Origin: Erwinia piriflorinigrans CFBP 5888
GTDB lineage: Bacteria; Pseudomonadota; Gammaproteobacteria; Enterobacterales; Enterobacteriaceae
Assembly: GCF_001050515.1 (NCBI RefSeq)
Contig: NZ_CAHS01000020.1
Location: forward strand, 1-56,760
Direction of reading: 5' to 3'
Length of the DNA stretch: 56,760 nucleotides
Every line of letters starts with the position of its first letter. Position 1 is the stretch's first letter. Both the position numbers and the translations under genes were made by a program. Below the pieces are notes generated by a model. That model did no database searches. It was not told the DNA's origin and saw nothing but the letters and a program-made list of their open reading frames with translations. Shown one piece after another: positions 43,212-51,974 of this stretch.

Positions 43212-45836
43212 ATGATGTTAACACTGGAAAAAATTTATATGATCGCTATTGCTGCCATCACTCTCCTCCCTGCCGATGACAGGAAAAAACAAATATCTGC
43301 TTTATCCCTTATCGTGGCTGCAATACTTCTGTCATTGAATTCCGCTCCGGTATTAGCTGAAGAGACGTTTAATACCGCATTTATCCACGGAGATGCCTCT
43401 GCCGTAAAGGCACTGACCAGCGTCGATAATATTCTACCCGGCACTTACCCTTTTGATATTTTCCTTAATGGTCAGCAGGTGGATCACCGCCAGGTTGAAT
43501 TTCGCAAGGTCTCTGCCGACAAGCCCGTGCAGATCTGTCTCAGCGCCCAGGAATACCGTGACTACGGTATCCAGCTTGGTGCAGCGCAGAACGAAAAAAC
43601 AGACTGTGCCGACCTGGCCAGCCAGCTTACCGGCGCTCAGGTTACCTATGATGCGGGTATACAAAAAGTGGACATCTCGGTGCCACAAATTTTTCTTATC
43701 CCTATGGCACAAGGCAGCATCCCGACGCGGGTATATGACGAGGGCATCAACGCCGGTTTTATTAATTATAATTTTAGCGCCACCCGTAACCGCAACCGCG
43801 CGGACGGCCTGAACAGTGCCAACAACTATTATTATTTGTCCACTAACAGCGGGCTCAATATCGGGCGCTGGCGGCTGCGTAATGATGCCAACTGGCAGAG
43901 GCAGTCCACCGGTGGCAGCCACTGGACCCCTGTCGCCAGCTGGGCGGAAACCGATATTGCGCCCTGGCGTTCACGCCTGCAAATAGGCCAGCGTAGCACC
44001 AGTAATCAGGTGTTTGACAGCTTTCAATTCCGTGGCGTGCAGCTTACCAGCGTAACTGAAATGCTGCCGGACAGTCTGCGTGGCTATGCGCCGGTAATAC
44101 GTGGGGTTGCCCGCACCAATGCGCGCATTGAGGTTCGTCAAAATGGCTATACGGTTTACAGTACCAACGTGGCTCCCGGCCCCTTTGCACTGAATGATAT
44201 TTATCCCAGCGCCACGAGCGGCAATCTGATGGTGACGGTTTTTGAAGCCGATGGCTCAAAGCAAAGTTTCAGCGTCCCGTTTTCTTCCGTCCCTAATATG
44301 CTACGTGAGGGGATCTGGGACTATTCACTCACGGCAGGTAAATATCAGAACGGATCGTCAACCTATCAGCCGCGCTTTATCCAGGGCACGCTCTCACACG
44401 GTATGAAATACGACATCACGCCATATGGTGGCGTGCTGCTGGCGGATCACTATCGCTCTGCGGTACTGGGGATGGGTAAAAGCCTCGGAAGTTTTGGGGC
44501 TGCCTCGTTCGATACCGCCTGGTCAGATACCGATTTACAAAATGGTGATAACAAACAGGGCAACAGTTTCCGCCTGCTGTACGCCAAATCACTGAATGAA
44601 CTGGGCACCGAATTCCGCATTGCCGGTTACCGTTACTCCACATCAGGCTATTACGATTTCAACGATATGGTGTCCGAGCGAGCCAACTACGAGAACGGTC
44701 GCTATCGCAATGAATATAACGATAGCGGTGACAAAGGCAACGGTATCCCAGACTGGGCTAATCAGCAGCACAAATACTATTACACCGGACGCTATAACAA
44801 CAAACGCCAACGCGTGGAGATGACGGTTAACCAGAATATCGGGCCGGTATCACTTTATACCACCCTTTCTAACCAAGCCTACTGGGGATCTGATCAACGC
44901 GACCGCACTCTGCAAGCGGGAGTGAACGGCATGGTCGGAAACGTTAACTACAGCGTTTTCATACAGGACAGCCACAGTAATTACGGTGAAAAGGATCGCA
45001 GCATTGCCCTTAACCTTTCGATACCGTTTACGGCATTTAGCGGTAAACAGCTGAGCGCGAATCTCAACCTGTCACACAGCAAGCAGAGCGGCGACAGTAT
45101 TAGCAGTGGTTTAAGTGGCACGTTGCTTGATGACAACCGTTTGAACTATAGCCTGCAAACCGGTCATTCACACACGGGCGGTGAAACCAGCAGCCTTAAC
45201 TCAGGCTATATGGGCAGCATGGGGAATATTGATATGGGCTACGCCTGGAGCGACAGCTATCAACAAAGCTCGCTAAACCTGGCGGGTGGCGTACTGGCAC
45301 ACAGTGGCGGCGTCACCCTGAGCCAGCCGCTACAAAATACCATCGTGCTGGTGCAGGCGAAAAATGCCCGGGGCGTGCGGCTGGAGAACCAGCCCGGTGT
45401 GGCCATCAACCGGGCGGGCTATGCGGTAATGAACTCTGCCATGCCTTATCGTCATAACCGAATAGCCCTACGTACCGAGGATATTGGGGCCGGGCTGGAT
45501 ATTCCGATGGCGGTCAAAGATATTGTGCCAACCGAAGGTGCGATTAGCTGGGTCACCTTCGAGACACGCAGCGGGCAGAGTTTACTGATCCACCTGCAAA
45601 GTGCAGAAAATAATTTGCCCACTATCGGCGCGGCGGTATTTAACGCAGACGGCAGCAATGTCGGCACCGTGGGTACCAACGGCAGTACTTATGTTTCCGG
45701 CGTCAGCAGCAATGAGCGGCTACAGGTGAAATGGGGGGAAGGAGCGACACAGCGCTGCTGGATCACCCTGCCGACGATTCAGGCCAGCACGAAAGCGGGC
45801 TATCAGGAACTCAGTCTGCCGTGCCAGCCTAAGTAA
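43212..45836 (+). CDS. Fimbrial outer-membrane usher (FimD/PapC family)
   Basis: Outer-membrane assembly and export pore, 874 residues, against about 878 for FimD. Two adjacent ATGs (43212, 43215) begin a long N-region; the signal peptide is ISALSLIVAAILLSLNSAPVLAEE. N-terminal domain: FNTAFIHGD...VDNILPGTYPFDIFLNGQQV. The barrel and plug contain the family blocks RGYAPVIRGVARTNARIEVRQNGYTVY and APGPFALNDIYPSATSGNLMVTVFEADGS. The C-terminal domain ends QRCWITLPTIQASTKAGYQELSLPCQPK with the conserved Cys pair. The first in-frame start gives a leader longer than usual, so the true start may lie downstream. Confidence 0.94.
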   Translation: MMLTLEKIYMIAIAAITLLPADDRKKQISALSLIVAAILLSLNSAPVLAEETFNTAFIHGDASAVKALTSVDNILPGTYPFDIFLNGQQVDHRQVEFRKVSADKPVQICLSAQEYRDYGIQLGAAQNEKTDCADLASQLTGAQVTYDAGIQKVDISVPQIFLIPMAQGSIPTRVYDEGINAGFINYNFSATRNRNRADGLNSANNYYYLSTNSGLNIGRWRLRNDANWQRQSTGGSHWTPVASWAETDIAPWRSRLQIGQRSTSNQVFDSFQFRGVQLTSVTEMLPDSLRGYAPVIRGVARTNARIEVRQNGYTVYSTNVAPGPFALNDIYPSATSGNLMVTVFEADGSKQSFSVPFSSVPNMLREGIWDYSLTAGKYQNGSSTYQPRFIQGTLSHGMKYDITPYGGVLLADHYRSAVLGMGKSLGSFGAASFDTAWSDTDLQNGDNKQGNSFRLLYAKSLNELGTEFRIAGYRYSTSGYYDFNDMVSERANYENGRYRNEYNDSGDKGNGIPDWANQQHKYYYTGRYNNKRQRVEMTVNQNIGPVSLYTTLSNQAYWGSDQRDRTLQAGVNGMVGNVNYSVFIQDSHSNYGEKDRSIALNLSIPFTAFSGKQLSANLNLSHSKQSGDSISSGLSGTLLDDNRLNYSLQTGHSHTGGETSSLNSGYMGSMGNIDMGYAWSDSYQQSSLNLAGGVLAHSGGVTLSQPLQNTIVLVQAKNARGVRLENQPGVAINRAGYAVMNSAMPYRHNRIALRTEDIGAGLDIPMAVKDIVPTEGAISWVTFETRSGQSLLIHLQSAENNLPTIGAAVFNADGSNVGTVGTNGSTYVSGVSSNERLQVKWGEGATQRCWITLPTIQASTKAGYQELSLPCQPK

Positions 45837-45945
45837 CCGTCCTCCGTAATGAGGGCAGTCATTATTCCCTGCACCCCGGGCGATGCTGTAGCCCGGGTTA
45901 ATCAGTCAGAAAAAAGTATAAGTTATCCCGATAAGGATTTATTCA

Positions 45946-46974
45946 ATGTATATTACCTTAAGACAAATAAAAACGTATTTCAGTTCTGTCCTGCTGGCGG
46001 TGATTTTATGTCTGTTTTCGCAAAGTGCTCTGGCTGATATTCAATGTAAAGCTAAATCATCTGGCTCTGTAGACTATTACACACATCTGGTTCCGACCAT
46101 TAGATTCCCCACCGATAAATTAACACCGGGAACGGTAATTTGGCGTTCCGATCCGTTAAACATCGCATTATCATGTTTTGGAATCCCATCAGATGTTAAT
46201 AAAAGAACTATTTTTCTGAAATTTAACCCAGAGAGCGTAATTGGGCAAATTGACAAATCGATTGAGGTAGATGTGAACTATCTCAATGCTGATCTCAAGG
46301 TCAGTACACAAGGCCAATTCTCGACTGGTCAAACACTTTTTTGTAGTGCAGGATTCTGCGGCCCAACAGCTATTTCGGTCAATTTTTCTATTATACTCAA
46401 AGCAACGGGTCAGACACCACCTGCGGATGGGCATATCAACAACGCTGGGCAATATGCTCTATTTGACATAGGTGTGGAAAATAGTCGCTCCTTATCCTCA
46501 GATTATTATGTTTACCTCGGCGGGCTGACAAATATCCAGTTTACCTCCTGTAAACCGCAAATTAACGTGGTGGCAAATAACGGTGCGGGGGTGGATTTTG
46601 GTTCTATTCAGGCACACAATGCGCAGGCGGGAAAAACGGAAAAACAGCTCCCGTTCTCCGTTCAGGCGAATTTAACCGATCGCAATGCGGGACAAGACTG
46701 CCAGGGTAAGATGATGAATGTCAGCTTTAGTACCACCAATGCTACCAGCGGCACTGATATGATTTTACCCGGTGCCGACAGCGGATTTGGCATTTCCGTC
46801 GCCCCCGCCAATGCGCCAAACAGCTTTATTCCGCTAAACACCAACGTAGCGCTGGGTTATGTCAATGGCAGCGTGGCAAAAAATGATTTTATTGCCAGTC
46901 TGCGCTGGCTGAATAACGCCCCAAAAACCGGGTTCTTTCGCGCCACGGCAAATGTGGATGTCACGTTTAAATAG
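45946..46974 (+). CDS. Two-domain fimbrial tip adhesin
   Basis: A 342-residue protein after the usher, the usual place and size (FimH about 300) of a tip adhesin. Signal peptide SVLLAVILCLFSQSALA. An N-terminal receptor-binding domain of about 150-180 residues with no recognisable match includes CSAGFCGPTAI. The C-terminal pilin domain starts near FTSCKPQINVVANNGAGVDFGSIQAHNAQAG, with the second Cys in AGQDCQGKMMNVSF and the end ATANVDVTFK. The C-terminal domain is typical; the divergent N-terminal domain implies its own receptor. Confidence 0.85.
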   Translation: MYITLRQIKTYFSSVLLAVILCLFSQSALADIQCKAKSSGSVDYYTHLVPTIRFPTDKLTPGTVIWRSDPLNIALSCFGIPSDVNKRTIFLKFNPESVIGQIDKSIEVDVNYLNADLKVSTQGQFSTGQTLFCSAGFCGPTAISVNFSIILKATGQTPPADGHINNAGQYALFDIGVENSRSLSSDYYVYLGGLTNIQFTSCKPQINVVANNGAGVDFGSIQAHNAQAGKTEKQLPFSVQANLTDRNAGQDCQGKMMNVSFSTTNATSGTDMILPGADSGFGISVAPANAPNSFIPLNTNVALGYVNGSVAKNDFIASLRWLNNAPKTGFFRATANVDVTFK

Positions 46975-47034
46975 CGGATCCAGGTGCTAAGGCTAATAAG
47001 GCCGCTCCGGAATCTCACTCGTTTTTTGATCATA

Positions 47035-47065
47035 GCGAGATCCGCCGCCACCTGGCGGGTCTCGC
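47035..47065 (+). terminator. Hairpin downstream of the fimbrial cluster
   Basis: GCGAGATCCGCC (47035-47046) pairs with GGCGGGTCTCGC (47054-47065), a 12-base-pair stem with one T-G pair and a 7-base loop. A short T-run follows at 47072-47075. It is the probable end of the fimbrial transcript, within the 306-base gap before the omptin gene. Confidence 0.6.
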
Positions 47066-47280
47066 ATCACGTTTTCCACCCTGTTGATTGTCTGCAATAA
47101 AATTATTAGGATCCTGATGCTAACGGCAACGAAAACTCAGGTTAAGGGATATTAGATACCGCAGACCTGCGAAATTCAGATAACGAGCTAAACATCACCT
47201 GAATTTTCAATGGTGAGTTGTGGACTCTCTTCGTCATTTCAAACATAAAACTCTTTACTAATTTATTAAGGATCTAATTA

Positions 47281-48223
47281 ATGAGAGTTTCCATTCTGGC
47301 ACTCACCATTGCCTTAACCGTTTCTTTTGCTGCCGTGGCCGATATTGACAATCAATTTTTATACTTGGAAGTTTTACCGGAGATATAGGCTTGGGTAGCC
47401 TGAGCGGTAAGATCAAAGAACGGGTTTACGACTCCGATTTCGGTGAACGTAAGATCAGCCAGCTTAACTGGCAATACGATAACGCTGCGATCATTAAAGG
47501 TTCTGTTGACTGGGATTTAATGCAAAGGGTATCGATTGGCGCTTCTGGCTGGACAACGATTGCCAGCCGGGGGGTTATATGGACGACACCGACTGGCTGG
47601 ATGAAAGTCAGGATGCATGGACAGACTACAGCAGTCATCCTGACACCCGCTTAAACTATGCAAACGAATTTGATTTCAATCTAAAAGGATGGTTATTAAA
47701 GGAGCCTGATTATCGTTTTGGCGTGATGGCTGGCTATCAGGAAAGCCGCTACAGCTTTACGGCCTCCGGTGGAGCCTACAACTATACTGATGACGAGACC
47801 GGCCTCACTGACATTGGGACTTTCCCGTGCAGGAGGGTAGTCATCGGCTACAAGCAGCGTTTTAAAATGCCCTATATCGGCCTTGTCGGCAGCTACCGTT
47901 ATAAGCGTTTCGAGTTCGGCGGCAGCTTTAAATATAGTGGATGGGTGCGCGCATCCGACAACGATGAACATTACCTGACAAATACAACCTTCAGATCGAA
48001 TATTAAGAACCCGAATTTTTACTCTGTTGCCGGGAACGCGGGTTATGACTTAATGCCCAATGTAAAAGTCTATGTGGAGGGAGTATGGAACCGCACAAGC
48101 AACAAAAAAGACAGTATGTCTGTCAATGATTACGGCACAGGCGAGACATTTAGCATAGAGAACAGCAGCGGTATTGAAAGCGATAACTTTATCACGACAG
48201 CCGGCCTGCAGTACTCTTTCTAA
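47281..48223 (+). pseudogene. Omptin outer-membrane protease, two frameshifts (OmpT/Pla/PlaA family)
   Basis: Omptins are outer-membrane aspartyl-type proteases that cut at basic residues. The signal region MRVSILALTIALTVSFAAVA starts at 47281. Frame 1 is left in the T5 run at 47356-47360, and the sequence continues in another frame with SFTGDIGLGSLSGKIKERVY. A second shift in the G6 run at 47569-47574 moves to the frame with GYMDDTDWLDES. Adding one base at each run restores one frame from start to the end ITTAGLQYSF. The catalytic residues of omptins remain: the Asp pair in DDTDW and the Asp/His in DNDEHY. It is a single disrupted gene, either truly inactive, phase-variable, or affected by sequencing error. 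PlaA of Erwinia pyrifoliae belongs to this family. Confidence 0.9.
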
Positions 48224-48383
48224 GAATGGCGGATGACAGAGATGTTGGCGTGGCAGCAGCAGGAATAGCACGCCGATACGACGACTGACGGGAGATCACT
48301 TTTTATCGGAAATACCAAGCAATCGTTTTTCGCAATTCAGATCTTCTAAGGTTTTAATATAAGAGTTAAATATCAACCCGCCT

Positions 48384-48417
48384 AAAAAAGGCTCCTTCCC
48401 TCAGTGAGGTAAGCCTT
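48384..48417 (-). terminator. Hairpin with T-run on the - strand
   Basis: Arms AAGGCT (48388-48393) and AGCCTT (48412-48417) enclose an inner CCTC/GAGG stem. On the - strand the hairpin is followed by a run of T (A-run 48384-48389 on +). No - strand gene is visible above it, so it may be a relic. It lies in the 527-base gap between the omptin pseudogene and the importer genes. Confidence 0.4.
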
Positions 48418-48688
48418 AAATATCACCTCTTCATCACCCCAGTTATTATACTAATCTTACGGTCACTGGAAGAGAATGGCATTATTATTCGGGATGGTTA
48501 CACCTGCTCCAAGAAGAAAAATGCACTGCGAGAAATTATAAGGTGGCGCGCCCTCTCCGCTAGGAAAAAGTTCCCACTGGTGGTGGAGTCATGTATTTAA
48601 GTGATGCAGAAAAAGACTCTATGCTCGGAAAAAATTAATAAGTTTATTATATTTTTTAAAATCCACTGAAGTATATGGGAATCATATT

Positions 48689-48717
48689 TTGCATTCTGCA
48701 ATTGTTATGTTATAACA
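48689..48717 (+). promoter_or_regulatory. Zur-box promoter of the importer operon
   Basis: TGTTATGTTATAACA (48703-48717) agrees with the enterobacterial Zur core TGTTATANTATAACA at 13 of 14 defined positions. It overlaps a promoter: -35 TTGCAT (48689-48694), 16-base spacer, -10 TATAAC (48711-48716). Binding of zinc-loaded Zur would block RNA polymerase, so the operon should be switched on by zinc shortage. The fit to the Fur consensus is poorer. Confidence 0.7.
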
Positions 48718-48750
48718 TTGCAATATGATTTGAGCTTGAGGATTTTTTGC

Positions 48751-49524
48751 ATGAGTGTTCTTTGTGTCAATAGTCTGGATATCTGCACTCATAGCGGCCA
48801 ACTTCTCGTCAACAAAGTGAGCTTCTCTCTTCGCCGTGGTGAGTGTTTGGCAGTGATCGGACCGAACGGAAGTGGTAAGTCAACCTTGTTACGTGCACTG
48901 GCAAGTGAGTTCGCGATCAGGAAAGGAAGTATTGTGCTGAATGGCCAGCCGCTGGATCGTTACTCACGGCAGGATAGAGCCAAAAACATCGCATTAGTTG
49001 CACAAGACGATCCGGCCGACCCGAGGTTGATGGTTGAAGATTATGTGGCACTTGGTCGAATCCCACACCATCATTGCTGTTCCTATGTTCATCATAGACG
49101 TTGCATTGATCAAGCGCTCGCTGATACTGGGCTTGTCTCTTTGCGCAATCGGCTTATAGGTTCGCTATCTGGCGGTGAAAAACAGCGCGCCTCCCTGGCT
49201 CGCGCGTTTGCTCAAACTCCCAAGTTGCTATTACTTGATGAACCGACCAATCATCTCGACCCGCTAAGTCGTTCAACCTTGTTGTCACTAGTACGCAGTA
49301 AGGGAATTGCGACTATCGCTGTATTGCATGATTTGCCGCTCATTGAACCTTTCTCCGACAGGGTCGTCGTAATGGAAAAAGGCAGAATGGTGACATGCGC
49401 CAGACCAAAACATGCGCTGTCCTCGAAAGTAATAAACGCGGTGTTCGGCATGAAAAGTCACACCGTCACCCATCCTATAACCGGGCATCCCATCCTTATT
49501 TTTGAGGCATCTTCATGTGTATAA
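48751..49524 (+). CDS. FecE-like ABC importer ATP-binding protein
   Basis: ATPase of a FecBCD-type importer for a metal-chelate or corrinoid-like ligand, 257 residues from the ATG at 48751 (GAGGA eight to nine bases upstream). Walker A is GPNGSGKSTLLRAL, the signature is LSGGEKQRASLARAFA, and Walker B is LLLLDEPTNHLDPLS, followed by the H-loop VLHDLPLIE. It is the first gene of a three-gene operon and overlaps the next by 10 bases. The upstream Zur box suggests a zinc or zincophore substrate; the family alone does not decide it. Confidence 0.88.
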   Translation: MSVLCVNSLDICTHSGQLLVNKVSFSLRRGECLAVIGPNGSGKSTLLRALASEFAIRKGSIVLNGQPLDRYSRQDRAKNIALVAQDDPADPRLMVEDYVALGRIPHHHCCSYVHHRRCIDQALADTGLVSLRNRLIGSLSGGEKQRASLARAFAQTPKLLLLDEPTNHLDPLSRSTLLSLVRSKGIATIAVLHDLPLIEPFSDRVVVMEKGRMVTCARPKHALSSKVINAVFGMKSHTVTHPITGHPILIFEASSCV

Positions 49525-50513
49525 TAAGTAAATATTTTATAAAAAATATAATAGAAAAATTACTTTTTTTAATATCGATTATGCTATTTCCCTGCATAAG
49601 TTATTCTGCTGACTTTCCCGTAACCGTTGAGAGTTGCGGGCAGCCTCTAACTTTTACTGAAGCACCCCAGCGTGCGGTTATCAACGATTTAAATATGTCA
49701 GAAATGGCATTTTCTTTGGGCTTGCAAAACCATATTGTTGGTATCACTGGCGTTAGCGGATGGTACAAAATCACGCCGGATTTTAAGTTAAATCAAGGGA
49801 GTATTCCTGAACTGGCAGCTAAGTATCCATCGTTAGAAACTTTATTAGCGGTAACACCCGACCTATTTTTCGCAGGCTGGAATTATGGAATGAAAATCGG
49901 CGGTGATGTGACACCACAATCATTAGCCCATTACGGTATAAAAACATTAGTATTGAGCGAAAGCTGCACGTTTGTGGATAAACGTCGTCCCCGAGCGACC
50001 ATGGACCTGCTTTATGGTGATGAGATGAAATTGGGAGAAATTTTCGGAAAGCGCGAACAAGCCTTAAAATTAGTTGCTTCCTGGAAAGCCAGAGTAGCAG
50101 CGGTACAAATGAAGACAGATCAACAAAAACCGCTCAAAGTCTTCGTGTATGACTCAGGTGAGGACAAACCCTTTACCAGCGGTAAATATGCCATGCCAAC
50201 CGCGATCATCGAGGCTGCCGGTGGCAAAAACATCATGGACAATTTAGATGCCAGTTGGGTCACCACCTCTTGGGAAAGCGTGGCGAATAACCAACCTGAC
50301 GTGATTATTTTGCTGGATTACCAGACTGGAGGCGGAGCGGAGACATTACAGCATTTTCTGGAATCTCACCCATTGATGAAACAGACGCCAGCAGTGAAGA
50401 ACCATCATTATGTGAAACTGCAATACACCGAGTTAACGCCGGGACCGTCAAATATCGATGCAGTGGAGAAGATCGCTAATGTTCTCGAACGAACAAAAAG
50501 CCATCAAAAATGA
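49515..50513 (+). CDS. Periplasmic substrate-binding protein (FecB/BtuF-like)
   Basis: Type III substrate-binding protein, 332 residues. The N-terminus MCIISKYFIKNIIEKLLFLISIMLFPCISYSAD is a signal peptide. The mature part shows the two-lobe pattern: PQRAVINDLNMSEMAFSLGLQNHIVGITG, TPDLFFAGWNYGMKIGG, then QPDVIILLDY and a C-terminal SNIDAVEKIANVL. Members with this look are sometimes named F420-0 binding proteins by homology transfer; that function is not expected here. It starts inside the ATPase gene (10-base overlap) and overlaps the permease by 4. Confidence 0.85.
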   Translation: MCIISKYFIKNIIEKLLFLISIMLFPCISYSADFPVTVESCGQPLTFTEAPQRAVINDLNMSEMAFSLGLQNHIVGITGVSGWYKITPDFKLNQGSIPELAAKYPSLETLLAVTPDLFFAGWNYGMKIGGDVTPQSLAHYGIKTLVLSESCTFVDKRRPRATMDLLYGDEMKLGEIFGKREQALKLVASWKARVAAVQMKTDQQKPLKVFVYDSGEDKPFTSGKYAMPTAIIEAAGGKNIMDNLDASWVTTSWESVANNQPDVIILLDYQTGGGAETLQHFLESHPLMKQTPAVKNHHYVKLQYTELTPGPSNIDAVEKIANVLERTKSHQK

Positions 50514-51505
50514 GTCATTTTCGCTATTTTCTAATAATTATTATAAGTCTAATTACTTTAATCATTTTGATGTTATTGAGCGTCGTGGTGGGCAGTGTTC
50601 CTCTGCCCATTTCGCAGGTTTTGTCATCACTAGGGCTTTACCACGTCCCGGTTCCTGATATGGTCTGTCGCATCGTCTTTGAGCTTCGATTACCGCGAAG
50701 TTTATTGGCAGCACTGACAGGTGCTGGTCTGGCGATGGTCGGCGCTTTGCTGCAAACCACCACACGAAACGAACTGGCCGACCCGTTTTTGTTTGGGCTT
50801 TCATCCGGCGCATCCGCAGGCGCTGTGGCAGTAATTACCCGATACGGCGACCATTTGGGATCCTGGGGCTTACCTACTTCGGCCTTTGTTGGGGGGATTA
50901 TTTCCTCAATTTCAGTAATGCTGTTGTTTATACTGCAGCGCGCTAAAGGGGCAGAAAAACTGGTAATTAGCGGCCTGGCGGTTTCGTTCCTGTTTGGCTC
51001 TCTGACCAATTATTTGGTTTTTTCAGGCGATCAACGTGCCGCAAGCTCTGTACTTTTTTGGTCTCTCGGGGGGTTAGGATTGGCCAGATGGGACAACATT
51101 GGCTTTGCACTGGCCGCCGTGGTGCTACTTTTTGCATTAGTTGCTCTGCGATGGCGATGGCTTGATGCTTTATTGGCTGGTGAGCAAACAGCCGTTTCTC
51201 TGGGGATTAACCTTAATCTTCTGCGAATTGAGATTTTCCTCGGCTGTGCACTAGCAACGTCATTATTGGTTTCGTTGACAGGCGTGATAGGGTTCGTTGG
51301 CCTAATGGTACCACATCTAGCCCGCCCACTTTGCGGCGTGCGTCATCGGCTATTAGTACCTGTAGTCGCTCTTTTTGGTGCGATTTTGATGTCGGGCGGG
51401 GATCTTCTGAGCCGAATATTTATCGCACCTCAGGAGTTACCAATCGGTATCATTACCGCCGGACTTGGTGGTTTTTTTGTGCTAGGACTACTTTTAAAAC
51501 GATAA
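50510..51505 (+). CDS. FecCD-family ABC importer permease
   Basis: Inner-membrane permease of 331 residues with about ten helices. Family blocks are FELRLPRSLLAALTGAGLAMVGALLQTTTRNELADPFLFGLSSGASAGA near the N-terminus and VSLTGVIGFVGLMVPHLARPLCG...HRLLVPV near the C-terminus. It starts within the stop of the binding-protein gene (ATGA). No TonB-dependent outer-membrane receptor follows in the window, so uptake across the outer membrane would need a receptor elsewhere. Confidence 0.9.
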   Translation: MSHFRYFLIIIISLITLIILMLLSVVVGSVPLPISQVLSSLGLYHVPVPDMVCRIVFELRLPRSLLAALTGAGLAMVGALLQTTTRNELADPFLFGLSSGASAGAVAVITRYGDHLGSWGLPTSAFVGGIISSISVMLLFILQRAKGAEKLVISGLAVSFLFGSLTNYLVFSGDQRAASSVLFWSLGGLGLARWDNIGFALAAVVLLFALVALRWRWLDALLAGEQTAVSLGINLNLLRIEIFLGCALATSLLVSLTGVIGFVGLMVPHLARPLCGVRHRLLVPVVALFGAILMSGGDLLSRIFIAPQELPIGIITAGLGGFFVLGLLLKR

Positions 51506-51619
51506 TAGCCTCCTGTTTATTAAGTTTAAAAGATATAGTTTCGTTTGTTATGAAAAGGAAATTCCGAAGAACTAAAACGAAAAGCCCGGCAGGTTTACCT
51601 GATGCTGAGAGAAACGTCT

Positions 51620-51770
51620 GCGCACGTGCTTTATCAGCTCCCGCTTTTTTGCCAGCTTCAGAGTTTTATTCGGTCACATATTTCAGCGCCCTGCTCTCAA
51701 AGCTCAGATCGGCGAACATCTGCTTGAGAACGGCGATGATCTGGTGTCCGGTATAACAGACTTTGCGCAT
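51620..51770 (-). pseudogene. IS3-family (IS407 group) orfA/orfB remnant
   Basis: On the - strand, from ATG 51770 with GAGGAG upstream, the sequence reads MRKVCYTGHQIIAVLK, which then runs directly into QMFADLSFESRALKYVTE and a stop. In intact OrfA proteins these two blocks are about 55 residues apart, each preceded by LK, so an internal deletion joined them. The next frame continues LKLAKKRELIKHV, the start of OrfB. The rest of the element and its ends are missing. Confidence 0.7.
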
Positions 51771-51884
51771 AGTGATCTCCTCATGGGCATTACTAGTATG
51801 CCGGATGGTTACAAATGGAGCAGCAGCTGGAGCAGGCTAAAGAGTGGATTATCGAGATACTGGTGTGAAGGACGGCTGAAGGTT

Positions 51885-51933
51885 AAAGCCGGAAGGATCT
51901 GAGGGATCGCTTCCGGCTTTAATTTAATTTTTT
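51885..51933 (+). terminator. Intrinsic terminator downstream of the importer operon region
   Basis: AAAGCCGGAAG (51885-51895) pairs perfectly with CTTCCGGCTTT (51910-51920), an 11-base-pair stem followed by AATTTAATTTTTT. It could end the importer transcript about 400 bases after the permease, or belong to a gene lost next to the IS. Confidence 0.75.
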
Positions 51934-51974
51934 CTTATTTTCCCATATACATAGGCAACATTGACCAATACTTC

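Noticed and set aside
48703..48717. Fur box at the importer promoter
   Set aside because: The sequence fits TGTTATANTATAACA (Zur) much better than the GATAATGATAATCATTATC pattern of Fur.
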